A DNA stretch of 64,000 nt from Bradyrhizobium iriomotense. Its GTDB lineage: Bacteria > Pseudomonadota > Alphaproteobacteria > Rhizobiales > Xanthobacteraceae. The notes beneath the pieces were generated by a model. That model searched no databases and was not told the DNA's origin. It saw only the letters and a list, made by a program, of their open reading frames with translations. The translations under genes were made by a program, and so were the position numbers. The DNA lies in contig NZ_JAFCLP010000001.1 of assembly GCF_018129405.1 (NCBI RefSeq), positions 248,001 through 312,000 on the forward strand, in the 5' to 3' direction. Below, piece after piece: positions 54,334 to 62,886 of this stretch (position 1 is the stretch's first letter; each line of letters opens with the position of its first letter).

Positions 54334-55085
54334 GCGGCGGCTCCCGCATGCTCGGTGCCGAGATAGGCGTCGATCACGGCGCTGTTGTTGCGGATCTCGT
54401 CGGGCGTGCCGGTCGCAAGGATGCGGCCATAGCAGAGCACGACGATCTTCGGCGCGATCTTGAACACGATGTCCATGTCGTGCTCGATGAAGACGACGGT
54501 GATCTTCTGGCTCTCCCAGAGCTCGCGCACCTTGTCGATCATGCGCCAGCGCTCCTCCGGACCCATGCCGGCGGTCGGCTCGTCCAGCAGCAGCACTTTC
54601 GGTTCGAGCACCAGCGCCAGCGCAATGTCGAGCAGTTTTTGGTCACCATGCGACAGCGTCGCGGCCGTGCGATGACGCTTGCCGGCAAGACCCAGGAGCT
54701 CCATCACATGCTCGGCGCGGTCGCGCGTCTCGGGCAAGGGAAAGCGCTTGTGCAGCACAGCGGAGGTGCGCTGATCGGCGCTGACGGCAGCTAACATGGT
54801 CTCCTGCACCGTCAGCGATTTGAAGATGCTGGCGACCTGGAAGGCCCGGCCGATGCCGTGACGCACGATCTCCGGCGGCGAGCGGCCGGCGAGATCGACG
54901 CCGTCGAGCAGCACCTGACCAGAGTCCGGCTTCAAGGCGCCGGTGATCAGGTTGAAGAAGGTGCTCTTGCCGGCGCCATTCGGGCCGATCACCGCGGTGA
55001 GCGAGCCGTCGGGAAAGTCGAGCGTGACGTCGTTGGTCGCCTTCACGCCGCCGAAGGATTTTGCGAGGTTGCGGATATCAAGCAT
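54330..55085 (-). CDS. livG: Branched-chain-amino-acid-type ABC transporter ATP-binding protein (LivG)
   Basis: A 251-residue ATPase. Walker A GPNGAGKST lies near residue 36, followed by GIGRAFQVASIFKSLTV, the signature LSHGDQKLLDIALAL and Walker B LLLDEPTAGM. ATG 55085 is chosen; the longer frame runs into a palindromic repeat. It pairs with LivF as the motor. A repeat element separates it from the permease genes upstream. Confidence 0.92.
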   Translation of the reverse strand: MLDIRNLAKSFGGVKATNDVTLDFPDGSLTAVIGPNGAGKSTFFNLITGALKPDSGQVLLDGVDLAGRSPPEIVRHGIGRAFQVASIFKSLTVQETMLAAVSADQRTSAVLHKRFPLPETRDRAEHVMELLGLAGKRHRTAATLSHGDQKLLDIALALVLEPKVLLLDEPTAGMGPEERWRMIDKVRELWESQKITVVFIEHDMDIVFKIAPKIVVLCYGRILATGTPDEIRNNSAVIDAYLGTEHAGAAA

Positions 55086-55113
55086 GGTGCGTCTCGCGCC
55101 GTTGTCTGGTCCC

Positions 55114-55192
55114 GTCATTCCGGGATGGTCCGCCAGGACCAGACCCGGAATCTCGAGATTCCGGGTTCGCACGTCGTGCGCCCCGGAATGAC
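55114..55192. repeat. Palindromic repeat interrupting the livM-livG gap
   Basis: Outer arms GTCATTCCGGG (55114-55124) and CCCGGAATGAC (55182-55192) are perfect inverted copies. At the centre, 55144-55165 is a perfect 22-base palindrome around CTCGAG with CCCGG ends. It fills the 132-base gap between livM and livG, where the other genes of this operon overlap or nearly overlap. Confidence 0.8.
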
Positions 55193-55217
55193 TGCTCGAT
55201 AGATACAACGCACATGG

Positions 55218-56237
55218 CTAGCGCCCCTCGCCTGTCTCGCGCCGGTGCGCGTACCATTCGGCAACGAAATCCAGGAGCCCTTTGCGCAAGCCGAGCGCAA
55301 AGAACAGGATGACGATTCCGAGCACGATGCCGTGGTATTCGGTGAACCGCGTCACGGTGTCGTTGAGCAGCAGCAAGAGGACGGTGCCGACCATCGGGCC
55401 GAGGAAGGTCGAGACACCGCCGAGCATGTTGATGAAGATGGCTTCGCCCGAAATGGTCCAGTAGGCGAATTCCGGATAGGCGCCGGAGACGAACAACGCC
55501 ATCACCATGCCGCCCATCGCCGCGAACAGCGCCGCCAGCACGAACACGGTGAGTTTTGCGCGCCAGACGTCGATGCCGAGGAAGCTCGCGCGCGCGGCAT
55601 TGTCGCGGATCATGCGCAAGGTGTAGCCGAACGGCGATTGCGCGATCTGGCGCATCGCGAGCAGGCCGAGGATCAGCAGCGCACAACTCGTGACGTAGAG
55701 ATGGACGTGATTGGACAGATCGATCCCGAGGAAGACGGGGCGCGGAATGCCGCCGCGCAGGCCCTGGTCGCCGCCGGTGAAGGAGGCCCAGGACAGGATG
55801 GTCGAGTGAATCAGCATCTGGAAGGCGAGCGTGACGAAGGCGAAATAGATCTCCTTCAACCGCACGCAGATCGCGCCGATGATGGCGGCAACGATTGCCG
55901 TGACCACCAGCGTTGCGACGAAGGCGACCGGAATCGGCACGCCGAGCCTCTGCATGATCAGGCCGAAGCTGTAGGCGCCAAGGCCGAAGAACATGCCGTG
56001 GCCGAACGAGGTCAGGCCGGTATAGCCGACCAAGAGATTGAGCGAGGTCGCGAACAGGCCGTAGGCGGAGCAGCGGATGACGAAATCGAGCAGCGCCTTG
56101 CTGCCCGTGAACAGCGGCAGGCTCGCCAGCACCGCGAAGGCAATCAGCGCGATCAGCACGTCGCGATAGCGGTGAAGCGCCGCGCCGCCACGCGCCGGCA
56201 CCAGCGTTTGCGCGCGGCCGGCCTCGAGCTCGGTCAT
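55218..56237 (-). CDS. livM: Branched-chain-amino-acid-type ABC transporter permease (LivM)
   Basis: A 339-residue permease. The conserved LNLLVGYTGLTSFGHGMFFGLGAYS segment is near residues 66-90, here quoted in part, and IRDNAARASFLGIDVWRAKL lies in the cytoplasmic coupling loop. An extended N-terminus precedes the first span. It overlaps livH by four bases (ATGA). It forms the channel with LivH. Confidence 0.92.
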   Translation of the reverse strand: MTELEAGRAQTLVPARGGAALHRYRDVLIALIAFAVLASLPLFTGSKALLDFVIRCSAYGLFATSLNLLVGYTGLTSFGHGMFFGLGAYSFGLIMQRLGVPIPVAFVATLVVTAIVAAIIGAICVRLKEIYFAFVTLAFQMLIHSTILSWASFTGGDQGLRGGIPRPVFLGIDLSNHVHLYVTSCALLILGLLAMRQIAQSPFGYTLRMIRDNAARASFLGIDVWRAKLTVFVLAALFAAMGGMVMALFVSGAYPEFAYWTISGEAIFINMLGGVSTFLGPMVGTVLLLLLNDTVTRFTEYHGIVLGIVILFFALGLRKGLLDFVAEWYAHRRETGEGR

Positions 56238-57136
56238 GCCGCCTCCTTGCCGAACAGGCCGGTGGGTTTCGAGACCAGCACGATCACCATGAACAGATAC
56301 ATCAGGCCTTCGGTGAACAGGGGAAAGCCGAGCGAGCCGAACGAGCGGATGAGGCCGAGCAGGAGCGCACCGATCAGCGCGCCCAGGATCGAGCCCATGC
56401 CGCCGATCACCGTTACGATGAAGGACTCGATCAGCACCGAAAATCCCATCCCGGGCGTGAGCGACCGCACCGGTGCGGCAAGCGCACCGGCAAGGCCCGC
56501 CAGCATGCCGCCGAGCGCGAACACGCCGCCATAGATCAGGCCGGTGTTGATGCCGAGCGCCGACACCATGCCGGGATTATGCGCCGCTGCCCGGATCACC
56601 TTGCCGATGCGGCTGCGCGACAAGCCGATTCCGAGCACGATGGCCGCGACCAGCGCGACGCCGATCAGCAGCAGGTAATAAGGCGGCACCACGCCGCCGG
56701 CGATGAACAACGGCATCACCTGGAACGCAGCCGGCATGCCCATCGCCTTGAACTCCGGCCCCCAGATGATGCGCACGACATCGTCGAAGATCAGCACGAA
56801 GGCGTAACAGACCAGCAGCTGCATCAGGACGTCGGCGCCATAGACGCGGCTCATGAAGACGCGCTCGAAGATCAGGCCGAGGATCGCGGTACCCGCTGCA
56901 CCGGCCAGCATCGCGAGCGCGAAGCTTCCCGTGAGCTGATAGGCCGTCATCGCGAAATAGGCGCCGAACATGTAGAAGGCGCCGTGACTGAAATTGACCA
57001 CCTTGAGCACGCCGAAGATCAGCGTCAGGCCGACCGCGACCAGGAACAACAGCATGCCGATGATGAGGCCGCTGGTGGTTTGCGTCACCAGGCAGGCGGA
57101 GCTGGAGAGGCAGCCGGCGAGCGCGTCGAGATCCAC
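56234..57136 (-). CDS. livH: Branched-chain-amino-acid-type ABC transporter permease (LivH)
   Basis: A 300-residue permease beginning at GTG 57136. The family's VVNFSHGAFYMFGAYFA is near residues 46-62, and RIGKVIRAAAHNPGMVSALGI is the coupling loop. A short cysteine-containing extension precedes the first span. It follows the binding-protein gene by 90 bases that contain a hairpin. Confidence 0.92.
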   Translation of the reverse strand: MDLDALAGCLSSSACLVTQTTSGLIIGMLLFLVAVGLTLIFGVLKVVNFSHGAFYMFGAYFAMTAYQLTGSFALAMLAGAAGTAILGLIFERVFMSRVYGADVLMQLLVCYAFVLIFDDVVRIIWGPEFKAMGMPAAFQVMPLFIAGGVVPPYYLLLIGVALVAAIVLGIGLSRSRIGKVIRAAAHNPGMVSALGINTGLIYGGVFALGGMLAGLAGALAAPVRSLTPGMGFSVLIESFIVTVIGGMGSILGALIGALLLGLIRSFGSLGFPLFTEGLMYLFMVIVLVSKPTGLFGKEAA

Positions 57137-57190
57137 GGGAGCACTTTCATTGCAGCGCGCCTGATATGGCGCGAAAGACGAAACGAAAAC

Positions 57191-57216
57191 GGCGGAGACG
57201 GTCGCCCGCCTCCGCC
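57191..57216 (-). terminator. Intercistronic hairpin after the Liv-type binding-protein gene
   Basis: Arms GGCGGAG (57191-57197) and CTCCGCC (57210-57216) surround a 12-base loop, ten bases after the binding-protein stop. No T-run follows. It is weaker than the matching hairpins at 27888 and 49295. Confidence 0.45.
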
Positions 57217-57226
57217 GCGCATCAGA

Positions 57227-58486
57227 TCAGGTATAACCCTTGCTCTTCTTCCACTCGGCTTCGAGTTCGAAGATCGTCTTCCAGTCGCCGGCCTTGACCT
57301 CGGGCACGTACGGCTCCTGCGGGATCGTGGTGCCCCAGCCGATGGCGTAGCCGACCAGCGTGTGGTCGTCGCCGCGCATGGTCACGGTGCCGTCGGCGCC
57401 GAACGGGCATTTGATGGTGAGGCCCTTCAGCGCCTCCGCGATCTTCTTGCCGTCGGCGGAGTTCGCCTTCTTCGCGGCTTCCGCCATCAGCATGATGGCG
57501 GTGGCATTCTCCCACGACCAGTTGGTCGGATATTCGTTGTACTTGGCCTTGTAGGCGTCGCCCCAGGCAGCGTTTTCCGGCGTGGTCGGGAACGTCTTGA
57601 TGTAGCGGTTGCCGGAGTGGATGCCCTTGGGCAGGTTCTTCACCACGGTAAGCGCGGTGTAGTCGGCCATGTTGACCGCGAACACTTCCATCTGGCCGAA
57701 CATCGCGTAGATGTTGGCCTGGTCGATGTAGGAGGTGAGATCGCCACCCCACAGACAGGAATAGAGCGCTTGCGGCTTGGCCTGCAGGATCTTGGTGACC
57801 ACCTCGGTGTAGTCAGGCTGGAACAGCTTCGGCCAGGACTCGCTGATGATCTCGACCTCGGGCGCGAAGCGCTTCAGGTACAGCGTGAATTCCGCCGTGG
57901 TGTCGCGGCCATAGGCATAGTCGGGCGAGCAGGTCGCCCATTTCTTCAAGCCCTTCGCCTTGGCGATCGCTGCGGCATAGCTGCCGCCGACGATGGAATC
58001 GTGCACGCCCTGTCGCGCGGTGCGGAACGCGTTGGGAATGTGCTGCTTGGGATCCGCAGTCAGCGACGAGGTTTCCGAATTGGTGTGGATGCAGAACACG
58101 CCGAGATCGCGCGCGACCTCATGCACCGCGAAGGCGCCGGACGAGGCCTCGGCGTCGATCATCAGCTCGCAGCCGTCGGTGTTGACGAGCTCGCGCGCGA
58201 CACGGGCGGCTTCCTGCGGCTGGCCCTTGGAGTCGCGGATCACCATCTCGATCTGCCGGCCGGCAAGACCGCCGGCGGCGTTGACCTTCTCGACCTCGAG
58301 CATCACCGCATTGCGCGACGACGTGCCGAGCTGCGCGACGCGCCCCGACAAAATCGTCGGCATGCCGATCTTAATGGTCTTGGCCTGGGCGCGCGCCACC
58401 CAGGGCGCGGCAAATGTCATCGCACCGGCGCCCATCAGCGCCAATGTTGAACGGCGGCTGATGCCCGGCATGCGGGTTCTCGTCAT
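57227..58486 (-). CDS. Tat-exported Liv-type ABC transporter substrate-binding protein
   Basis: A 419-residue periplasmic binding protein. ATG 58486 has an AGGGAGGG ribosome binding site. A twin-arginine signal follows (ISRRSTLALMGAGAMTFAAP, cleaved near ARAQA). The mature start KIGMPTILSGRVAQLGTSSRNAV is the usual first strand of amino-acid/amide-binding LivK relatives. It leads the importer operon, divergent from the CoA ligase. The substrate is probably an aromatic or aliphatic ketone-acid rather than an amino acid; that is inference from neighbours. Confidence 0.9.
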   Translation of the reverse strand: MTRTRMPGISRRSTLALMGAGAMTFAAPWVARAQAKTIKIGMPTILSGRVAQLGTSSRNAVMLEVEKVNAAGGLAGRQIEMVIRDSKGQPQEAARVARELVNTDGCELMIDAEASSGAFAVHEVARDLGVFCIHTNSETSSLTADPKQHIPNAFRTARQGVHDSIVGGSYAAAIAKAKGLKKWATCSPDYAYGRDTTAEFTLYLKRFAPEVEIISESWPKLFQPDYTEVVTKILQAKPQALYSCLWGGDLTSYIDQANIYAMFGQMEVFAVNMADYTALTVVKNLPKGIHSGNRYIKTFPTTPENAAWGDAYKAKYNEYPTNWSWENATAIMLMAEAAKKANSADGKKIAEALKGLTIKCPFGADGTVTMRGDDHTLVGYAIGWGTTIPQEPYVPEVKAGDWKTIFELEAEWKKSKGYT

Positions 58487-58593
58487 TTTTCCCTCCCTCT
58501 TTCGGGTCGGCGTTTTCCTGGTCCCTTGCCGGAGATCGTCTCGTCTCCGTGTTCCCAAGGATTTCAGAGGTAGGGGGTGACGTCAAGCCAAAG

Positions 58594-58616
58594 ATGAATT
58601 ATGAGTCAGAATTCAT
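58594..58616. promoter_or_regulatory. Candidate TetR operator in the divergent promoter
   Basis: Perfect seven-base arms ATGAATT (58594-58600) and AATTCAT (58610-58616) flank a nine-base centre, in the 172-base gap between the divergent binding-protein and CoA-ligase genes. TetR regulators bind palindromes of this size, and a TetR gene is the second gene of the plus-strand operon. One site could control both directions. Confidence 0.55.
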
Positions 58617-58658
58617 AGGAGGGAAACGAGGCCAGCGATCGGCCCGAAACCAGCGAAA

Positions 58659-60152
58659 ATGATCAATCTGTCGAGCTTCATCGCCTTTCACGCCCGGCGC
58701 GCGCCGGAGCGGCCCGCGCTGAAATACCGCGGCGAGGAGATTTCCTACGCCGCGCTCGACGCGCGCATCCGGAAAGCGGCCGGCTGGCTCACCACGCAGG
58801 GCATCGGCGCCGGCGATGTCGTGGCCGTATTGATGAAGAACAGCGCGGCCTTTCTCGAACTCGTCTTCGCCACAAGCCATCTCGGCGCGGTGTTTTTGCC
58901 AATCAACTTCCGCCTCTCGCGCGACGAGGTCGGCTACATCGCCGGCAATGCCGGCGCGCGCCTTTTGATCGTCGACGAGGAATTGGCGGCGAACGCCGCG
59001 GGCGCGAGGATTGTCGTGCTCAATGAGGCCGCGCAGCAGAGCGTCACGCATCTGGCAGGCAACGGACCGCCCGCCTCCATGCACGTTCGCCAGCCATCAG
59101 ACCTGATGCGGCTGATGTACACGTCGGGCACGACCGACCGCCCCAAGGGCGTGATGCTCTCTTACGATAATTTCTACTGGAAGTCGGCCGACCAGACGAT
59201 CGCGCTCGGCCTTGGCGCCGAGTCGCGGCTTCTCGTGGTCGGCCCGCTCTATCACGTCGGCGCGCTCGACCTGCCCGGCATCGCCGTGCTCTGGCATGGC
59301 GGCTTCATCCGCATCGAGCGAAATTTCGAACCTGAGACGGCGCTCGCGGCGATTGCCGAGGACAAGCTCAACGCCGCCTGGTTCGCGCCTGTGATGACCA
59401 CGGCGATGCTCACCTGCCCCAGCCGCGATCACTACGACGTCTCCAGCCTGAAATGGGCGATCGGCGGCGGCGAGAAAACACCAGAGCTGCGCATCCGCGC
59501 GTTCTCGGAATACTTCCGCAACGCGCGCTACATCGATGCTTACGGTCTCACCGAAACGGTGGGCGGCGACACCTTCATGGAGGCTGGCCGCGAGATCGAG
59601 AAGATCGGCTCCACAGGCCGCGCAATTGCCCATGTCGAGATCGAGATTCGCGACGAGGACGGCAGGACGCTGCCGCCGAACGTCAATGGCGAGATCTGCC
59701 TGCGCGGACCCAAGATCACGCGCGGCTACTGGAAGGATCCGGAAAAGACGGCTTCCGCGTATTTCGGCGACTGGTTCCGCAGCGGCGACGTCGGCTATCT
59801 CGACGACGAGGGCTTTCTGTACCTGACCGACCGCAAGAAGGACATGATCATCTCCGGCGGCGAGAACATCGCCTCCTCCGAGGTCGAGCGCGTCATCTAC
59901 GATCTGCCTGAGGTGCGCGAGGTCGCGGTGATTGGCCTCTCCGATGCGCGCTGGGGCGAGCGTCCCGTCGCCATCGTCGTGCTCGCTGATGGCGCGAGCC
60001 TGGAGCTGCCTGCCCTCACCGAGCACTGCCGCGCGAGGCTGGCGAGCTTCAAGGTACCGAAACAGCTGATCATCCGTGACAGCCTGCCGCGCAACCCAAG
60101 CGGAAAGATTCTCAAGCGCGTGCTGCGCGCCGAGCTGGAGACGTCTGAATGA
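58659..60152 (+). CDS. AMP-forming acyl-CoA synthetase/ligase
   Basis: A 497-residue adenylate-forming enzyme. The phosphate loop YTSGTTDRPKG is at residues 154-164, YGLTETVGG and the hinge region GDVGYLDDEGFLYLTDRKKD follow, and the catalytic lysine is in NPSGKILKR near the end. It activates a carboxylic acid to its CoA ester. Length matches the short fatty/aromatic acyl ligases. Its stop overlaps the TetR start (ATGA), so ligase, regulator and monooxygenase are one transcript. Confidence 0.9.
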   Translation: MINLSSFIAFHARRAPERPALKYRGEEISYAALDARIRKAAGWLTTQGIGAGDVVAVLMKNSAAFLELVFATSHLGAVFLPINFRLSRDEVGYIAGNAGARLLIVDEELAANAAGARIVVLNEAAQQSVTHLAGNGPPASMHVRQPSDLMRLMYTSGTTDRPKGVMLSYDNFYWKSADQTIALGLGAESRLLVVGPLYHVGALDLPGIAVLWHGGFIRIERNFEPETALAAIAEDKLNAAWFAPVMTTAMLTCPSRDHYDVSSLKWAIGGGEKTPELRIRAFSEYFRNARYIDAYGLTETVGGDTFMEAGREIEKIGSTGRAIAHVEIEIRDEDGRTLPPNVNGEICLRGPKITRGYWKDPEKTASAYFGDWFRSGDVGYLDDEGFLYLTDRKKDMIISGGENIASSEVERVIYDLPEVREVAVIGLSDARWGERPVAIVVLADGASLELPALTEHCRARLASFKVPKQLIIRDSLPRNPSGKILKRVLRAELETSE

Positions 60153-60790
60153 CGCAAGTGAACGCCAAGGTGACAAAGCTCAACCGCGTCGAGCGCAACG
60201 CCTGGACCAAGCAGAAGATCTTCGAGGCCGCCACGAAGGTAGTCGGCAAGCACGGCTATGCCGAAGCCTCCGTTGCCCGCATCACCGAGCAGGCCGGCGT
60301 CGCGCAGGGCACCTTCTACAATCATTTCGAGAACCGCCAGGAGCTGCTCGACCAGCTCCTGCCCAAGATCGGCCTCGACATGGTCGCGTTCATCCGCGCC
60401 CGCACCGGCACGGCGGATGCGGCGCGGCAGGAGATCGAGCGCTTCTCCGCCTTTTTCGACTTCATCCGCGAGGTGCCGGAATTCCTTCGCATCCTCAACG
60501 AGGCGGAATTTTTTGCCCCGATCGGCTACCAGAAGCATCTCGACAACATCTCGGTCGCCTATGTCCGCATCCTGCGTAGGGCCCGTCTTGCCGGCGCGAT
60601 CGAGGATTACAGCGATGAAGAATTCGAGGCGATCGTCCACATGCTGATGGGCGCGCGCGGCTATCTCAGCCGCCGCTATTCCTATTCGCAAGGCGGCGTC
60701 ACCGCCGTGCCCGACCACGTCATCTCCGCCTATCGCAAGCTGATGACGCGCGGCCTCTTCAGCTCACCCGGAGATCAGGACACGCCATGA
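60149..60790 (+). CDS. TetR family transcriptional regulator
   Basis: A 213-residue regulator. The N-terminal helix-turn-helix is visible in ARITEQAGVAQGTFYNHFEN (about residues 45-64), and the ligand-binding domain fills the rest. It is coupled by four-base overlaps to the genes on both sides. It probably represses the divergent importer and ligase promoters until a substrate or CoA ester binds. Confidence 0.92.
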   Translation: MTQVNAKVTKLNRVERNAWTKQKIFEAATKVVGKHGYAEASVARITEQAGVAQGTFYNHFENRQELLDQLLPKIGLDMVAFIRARTGTADAARQEIERFSAFFDFIREVPEFLRILNEAEFFAPIGYQKHLDNISVAYVRILRRARLAGAIEDYSDEEFEAIVHMLMGARGYLSRRYSYSQGGVTAVPDHVISAYRKLMTRGLFSSPGDQDTP

Positions 60791-62697
60791 ACATCGAATC
60801 TCCGCACAAGCCGCTCGACCTCGCCTCTGCGATCGCCGAGGGCGACATCCGTTGCCTGCTGATGGTGCTGGTGCATATGACGGGCGACGAGAAATGGCTC
60901 GCCCCGCCCTACCTGCCCAAGCGCGACATCCGTCTCATTCCCGATCCCGAGGCCGGCGTTCCCCGGGAGATCCAGGACGAGATCCGCGCCGCCGTGGTCA
61001 GGCTGTTCGCCGGCGGCACGCCAAAGCCTGTCATCACCGACCCCGGCGAGGGCTTGCTGCTGAGGATGATGCGCGCTTGCCTCGGCGAGGACGTCGCGCC
61101 GGAATACGCGCCCCTGATGCGCGAGGAGATGGGTTTTGTGCCGCGCGAAGCGCGCTGGACCAAGCAGCCGTCGAACGAGAAGCTCGCCGAGCAGCATGTG
61201 CTGATTGTCGGCGCCGGCGTCTGTGCCATCGCGCTCGGCGTGGCGCTCGGCCGTCTCGGCATCCCCTATACCATCGTCGAGAAGAACGCCGAGCTCGGCG
61301 GGACCTGGTGGATCAACCGCTATCCCGGCTGCGGCGTCGATACGCCGAACCACTCCTATTCGTATTCGTTCGGCTCGCGCAACGCGTGGACGCGCTACTT
61401 CTGCCAGCGCGAGGAGCTGCTCGGCTATCTGCTCAAGGTCGCGGACGAATACGGCATCCGCAAGCATCTGCGCGTCAACACCGAGCTGACCTCGTCGCGC
61501 TGGGATGAGGCTAAGCGGCGCTGGATCTCGACGCTGAAAACCAAGGACGGCGAAGAGACCTTCGAATCAACCGCGCTGGTCAGCGCCATCGGCCAGCTCA
61601 ACGATCCCTCCCGCGCCCGCTTCAAGGGCGAGGAGAACTTCAAGGGCACGATCCTGCATTCGGCACTCTGGTCGAACGACATCAAGCTCGACGGCAAGCA
61701 TGTCGCAGTAATCGGCACCGGCGCGACGTCGATGCAGCTGGTGCCGTCAATCGCAAGCCGCGTCGCTTCTGTCACGGTCTATCAGCGCAGCGCGCAATGG
61801 GCGCGGCCGGTGAAGGGCTATTCCGATCCGATCAGCGAGGGCGCACGCTGGCTGCTCGCGCATCTGCCGTTCTATGTGCAGTGGTACCGCTTCAACATGT
61901 TCTGGCGCTACGGCGACGGCCTGCTGCCGTTCCTGCGCAAGGACCCGGCCTGGCCGCACCCCGAGCGCGCCGTCAACAAGGGCAACGACCGGCATCGCCA
62001 GGAGCTGACCGACTTCATCCTGTCCGAATTGCAGGGGCGGCCCGACCTGATCGAGAAATGTGTGCCGACCTATCCGCCCTATGGCAAGCGCATCCTGCTG
62101 GATAACAATTGGTTCAAGACGCTCACGCGGCCGAACGTCGAGCTCGTCACTGACGCGATCGACCGTTTCGACGAAAGCGGCATCGTCACTGCCGATGGCA
62201 AGCATCGCCCCGCCGACATCATCGTTGTCGCGACCGGCTTCAAGGTGACGGAGATGGCGGCGCGCCTCAACATCACCGGCCGCGACGGCAGGGATTTGCG
62301 CAAGGCCTGGGGCAACGACAACCCGACCGCGTTTCTCGGCCTCACTGTTCCGGGCTTTCCAAATTTCTTCTGCATGCTCGGCCCGAACTCCGGCCCCGCG
62401 CATGGCGGCAGCGTCATCTTCCAGTCGGAATGCCAGAGCCGCTACATCTCGGCCTGTCTCGCCGGCATGATCGAGCAAGACGTCGCCGCCATCGACGTCC
62501 GCCAGGACGTGCTCGACGACTATGTCCGCAAGGTCGATGCCGAGCACGAGGCGATGATCTGGACCCATCCGGGCATGACCACCTACTACCGCAATTCGAG
62601 CGGCCGCGTGTTCTCGGCGATGCCGTGGCGGTTCGTGGACTACTGGCGCATGACGCACGATCCCGATCTGCGGCAGTACAGGCTGACGAAGGGGTAG
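60787..62697 (+). CDS. Baeyer-Villiger flavin monooxygenase, 4-hydroxyacetophenone-monooxygenase type
   Basis: A 636-residue flavoenzyme. An N-terminal extension of about 130 residues precedes the FAD site GAGVCAIALG (142-151). The Baeyer-Villiger fingerprint F-x-G-x-x-x-H-x-x-x-W is exact at residues 285-295, and the NADPH site GTGATS is at 310-315. The GGTWWINRYPGCGVD segment is also typical. Length and extension match HAPMO-like enzymes, which turn aryl or aliphatic ketones into esters using O2 and NADPH. It ends the ligase-TetR-monooxygenase operon. Confidence 0.9.
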   Translation: MNIESPHKPLDLASAIAEGDIRCLLMVLVHMTGDEKWLAPPYLPKRDIRLIPDPEAGVPREIQDEIRAAVVRLFAGGTPKPVITDPGEGLLLRMMRACLGEDVAPEYAPLMREEMGFVPREARWTKQPSNEKLAEQHVLIVGAGVCAIALGVALGRLGIPYTIVEKNAELGGTWWINRYPGCGVDTPNHSYSYSFGSRNAWTRYFCQREELLGYLLKVADEYGIRKHLRVNTELTSSRWDEAKRRWISTLKTKDGEETFESTALVSAIGQLNDPSRARFKGEENFKGTILHSALWSNDIKLDGKHVAVIGTGATSMQLVPSIASRVASVTVYQRSAQWARPVKGYSDPISEGARWLLAHLPFYVQWYRFNMFWRYGDGLLPFLRKDPAWPHPERAVNKGNDRHRQELTDFILSELQGRPDLIEKCVPTYPPYGKRILLDNNWFKTLTRPNVELVTDAIDRFDESGIVTADGKHRPADIIVVATGFKVTEMAARLNITGRDGRDLRKAWGNDNPTAFLGLTVPGFPNFFCMLGPNSGPAHGGSVIFQSECQSRYISACLAGMIEQDVAAIDVRQDVLDDYVRKVDAEHEAMIWTHPGMTTYYRNSSGRVFSAMPWRFVDYWRMTHDPDLRQYRLTKG

Positions 62698-62733
62698 ATC
62701 GTGATCGGTTAATCGCGCCACGCTGACGGTGCA

Positions 62734-62879
62734 CCCTCTCCCCTTGCGGGTCCTTGCGGGAGAGGGTGGCTTCGCAAAGCGAAGCCGGGTGAGGGGTTCT
62801 ATCCTCACGAACGGTTTTGCGCGCGGAGAGAACCCCTCATCCGGCGCTTCGCGCCACCTTCTCCCGCAAGGGGAGAAGG
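62734..62879. repeat. Palindromic repeat block between monooxygenase and alanine dehydrogenase genes
   Basis: The block opens with CCCTCTCCCCTTGCGGG and closes with CCTTCTCCCGCAAGGGGAG, with GGCTTCG/CGAAGCC and GGCGCTTCGCGCC hairpins within. It is the same family as 7594-7770. It lies between convergent genes and may terminate both. Confidence 0.75.
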
Positions 62880-62886
62880 AAGAAAG

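Noticed and set aside
56579-58450. A 623-codon plus-strand frame across the LivH and binding-protein genes
   Set aside because: It is antisense to two recognised genes, with no motif and no ribosome binding site.
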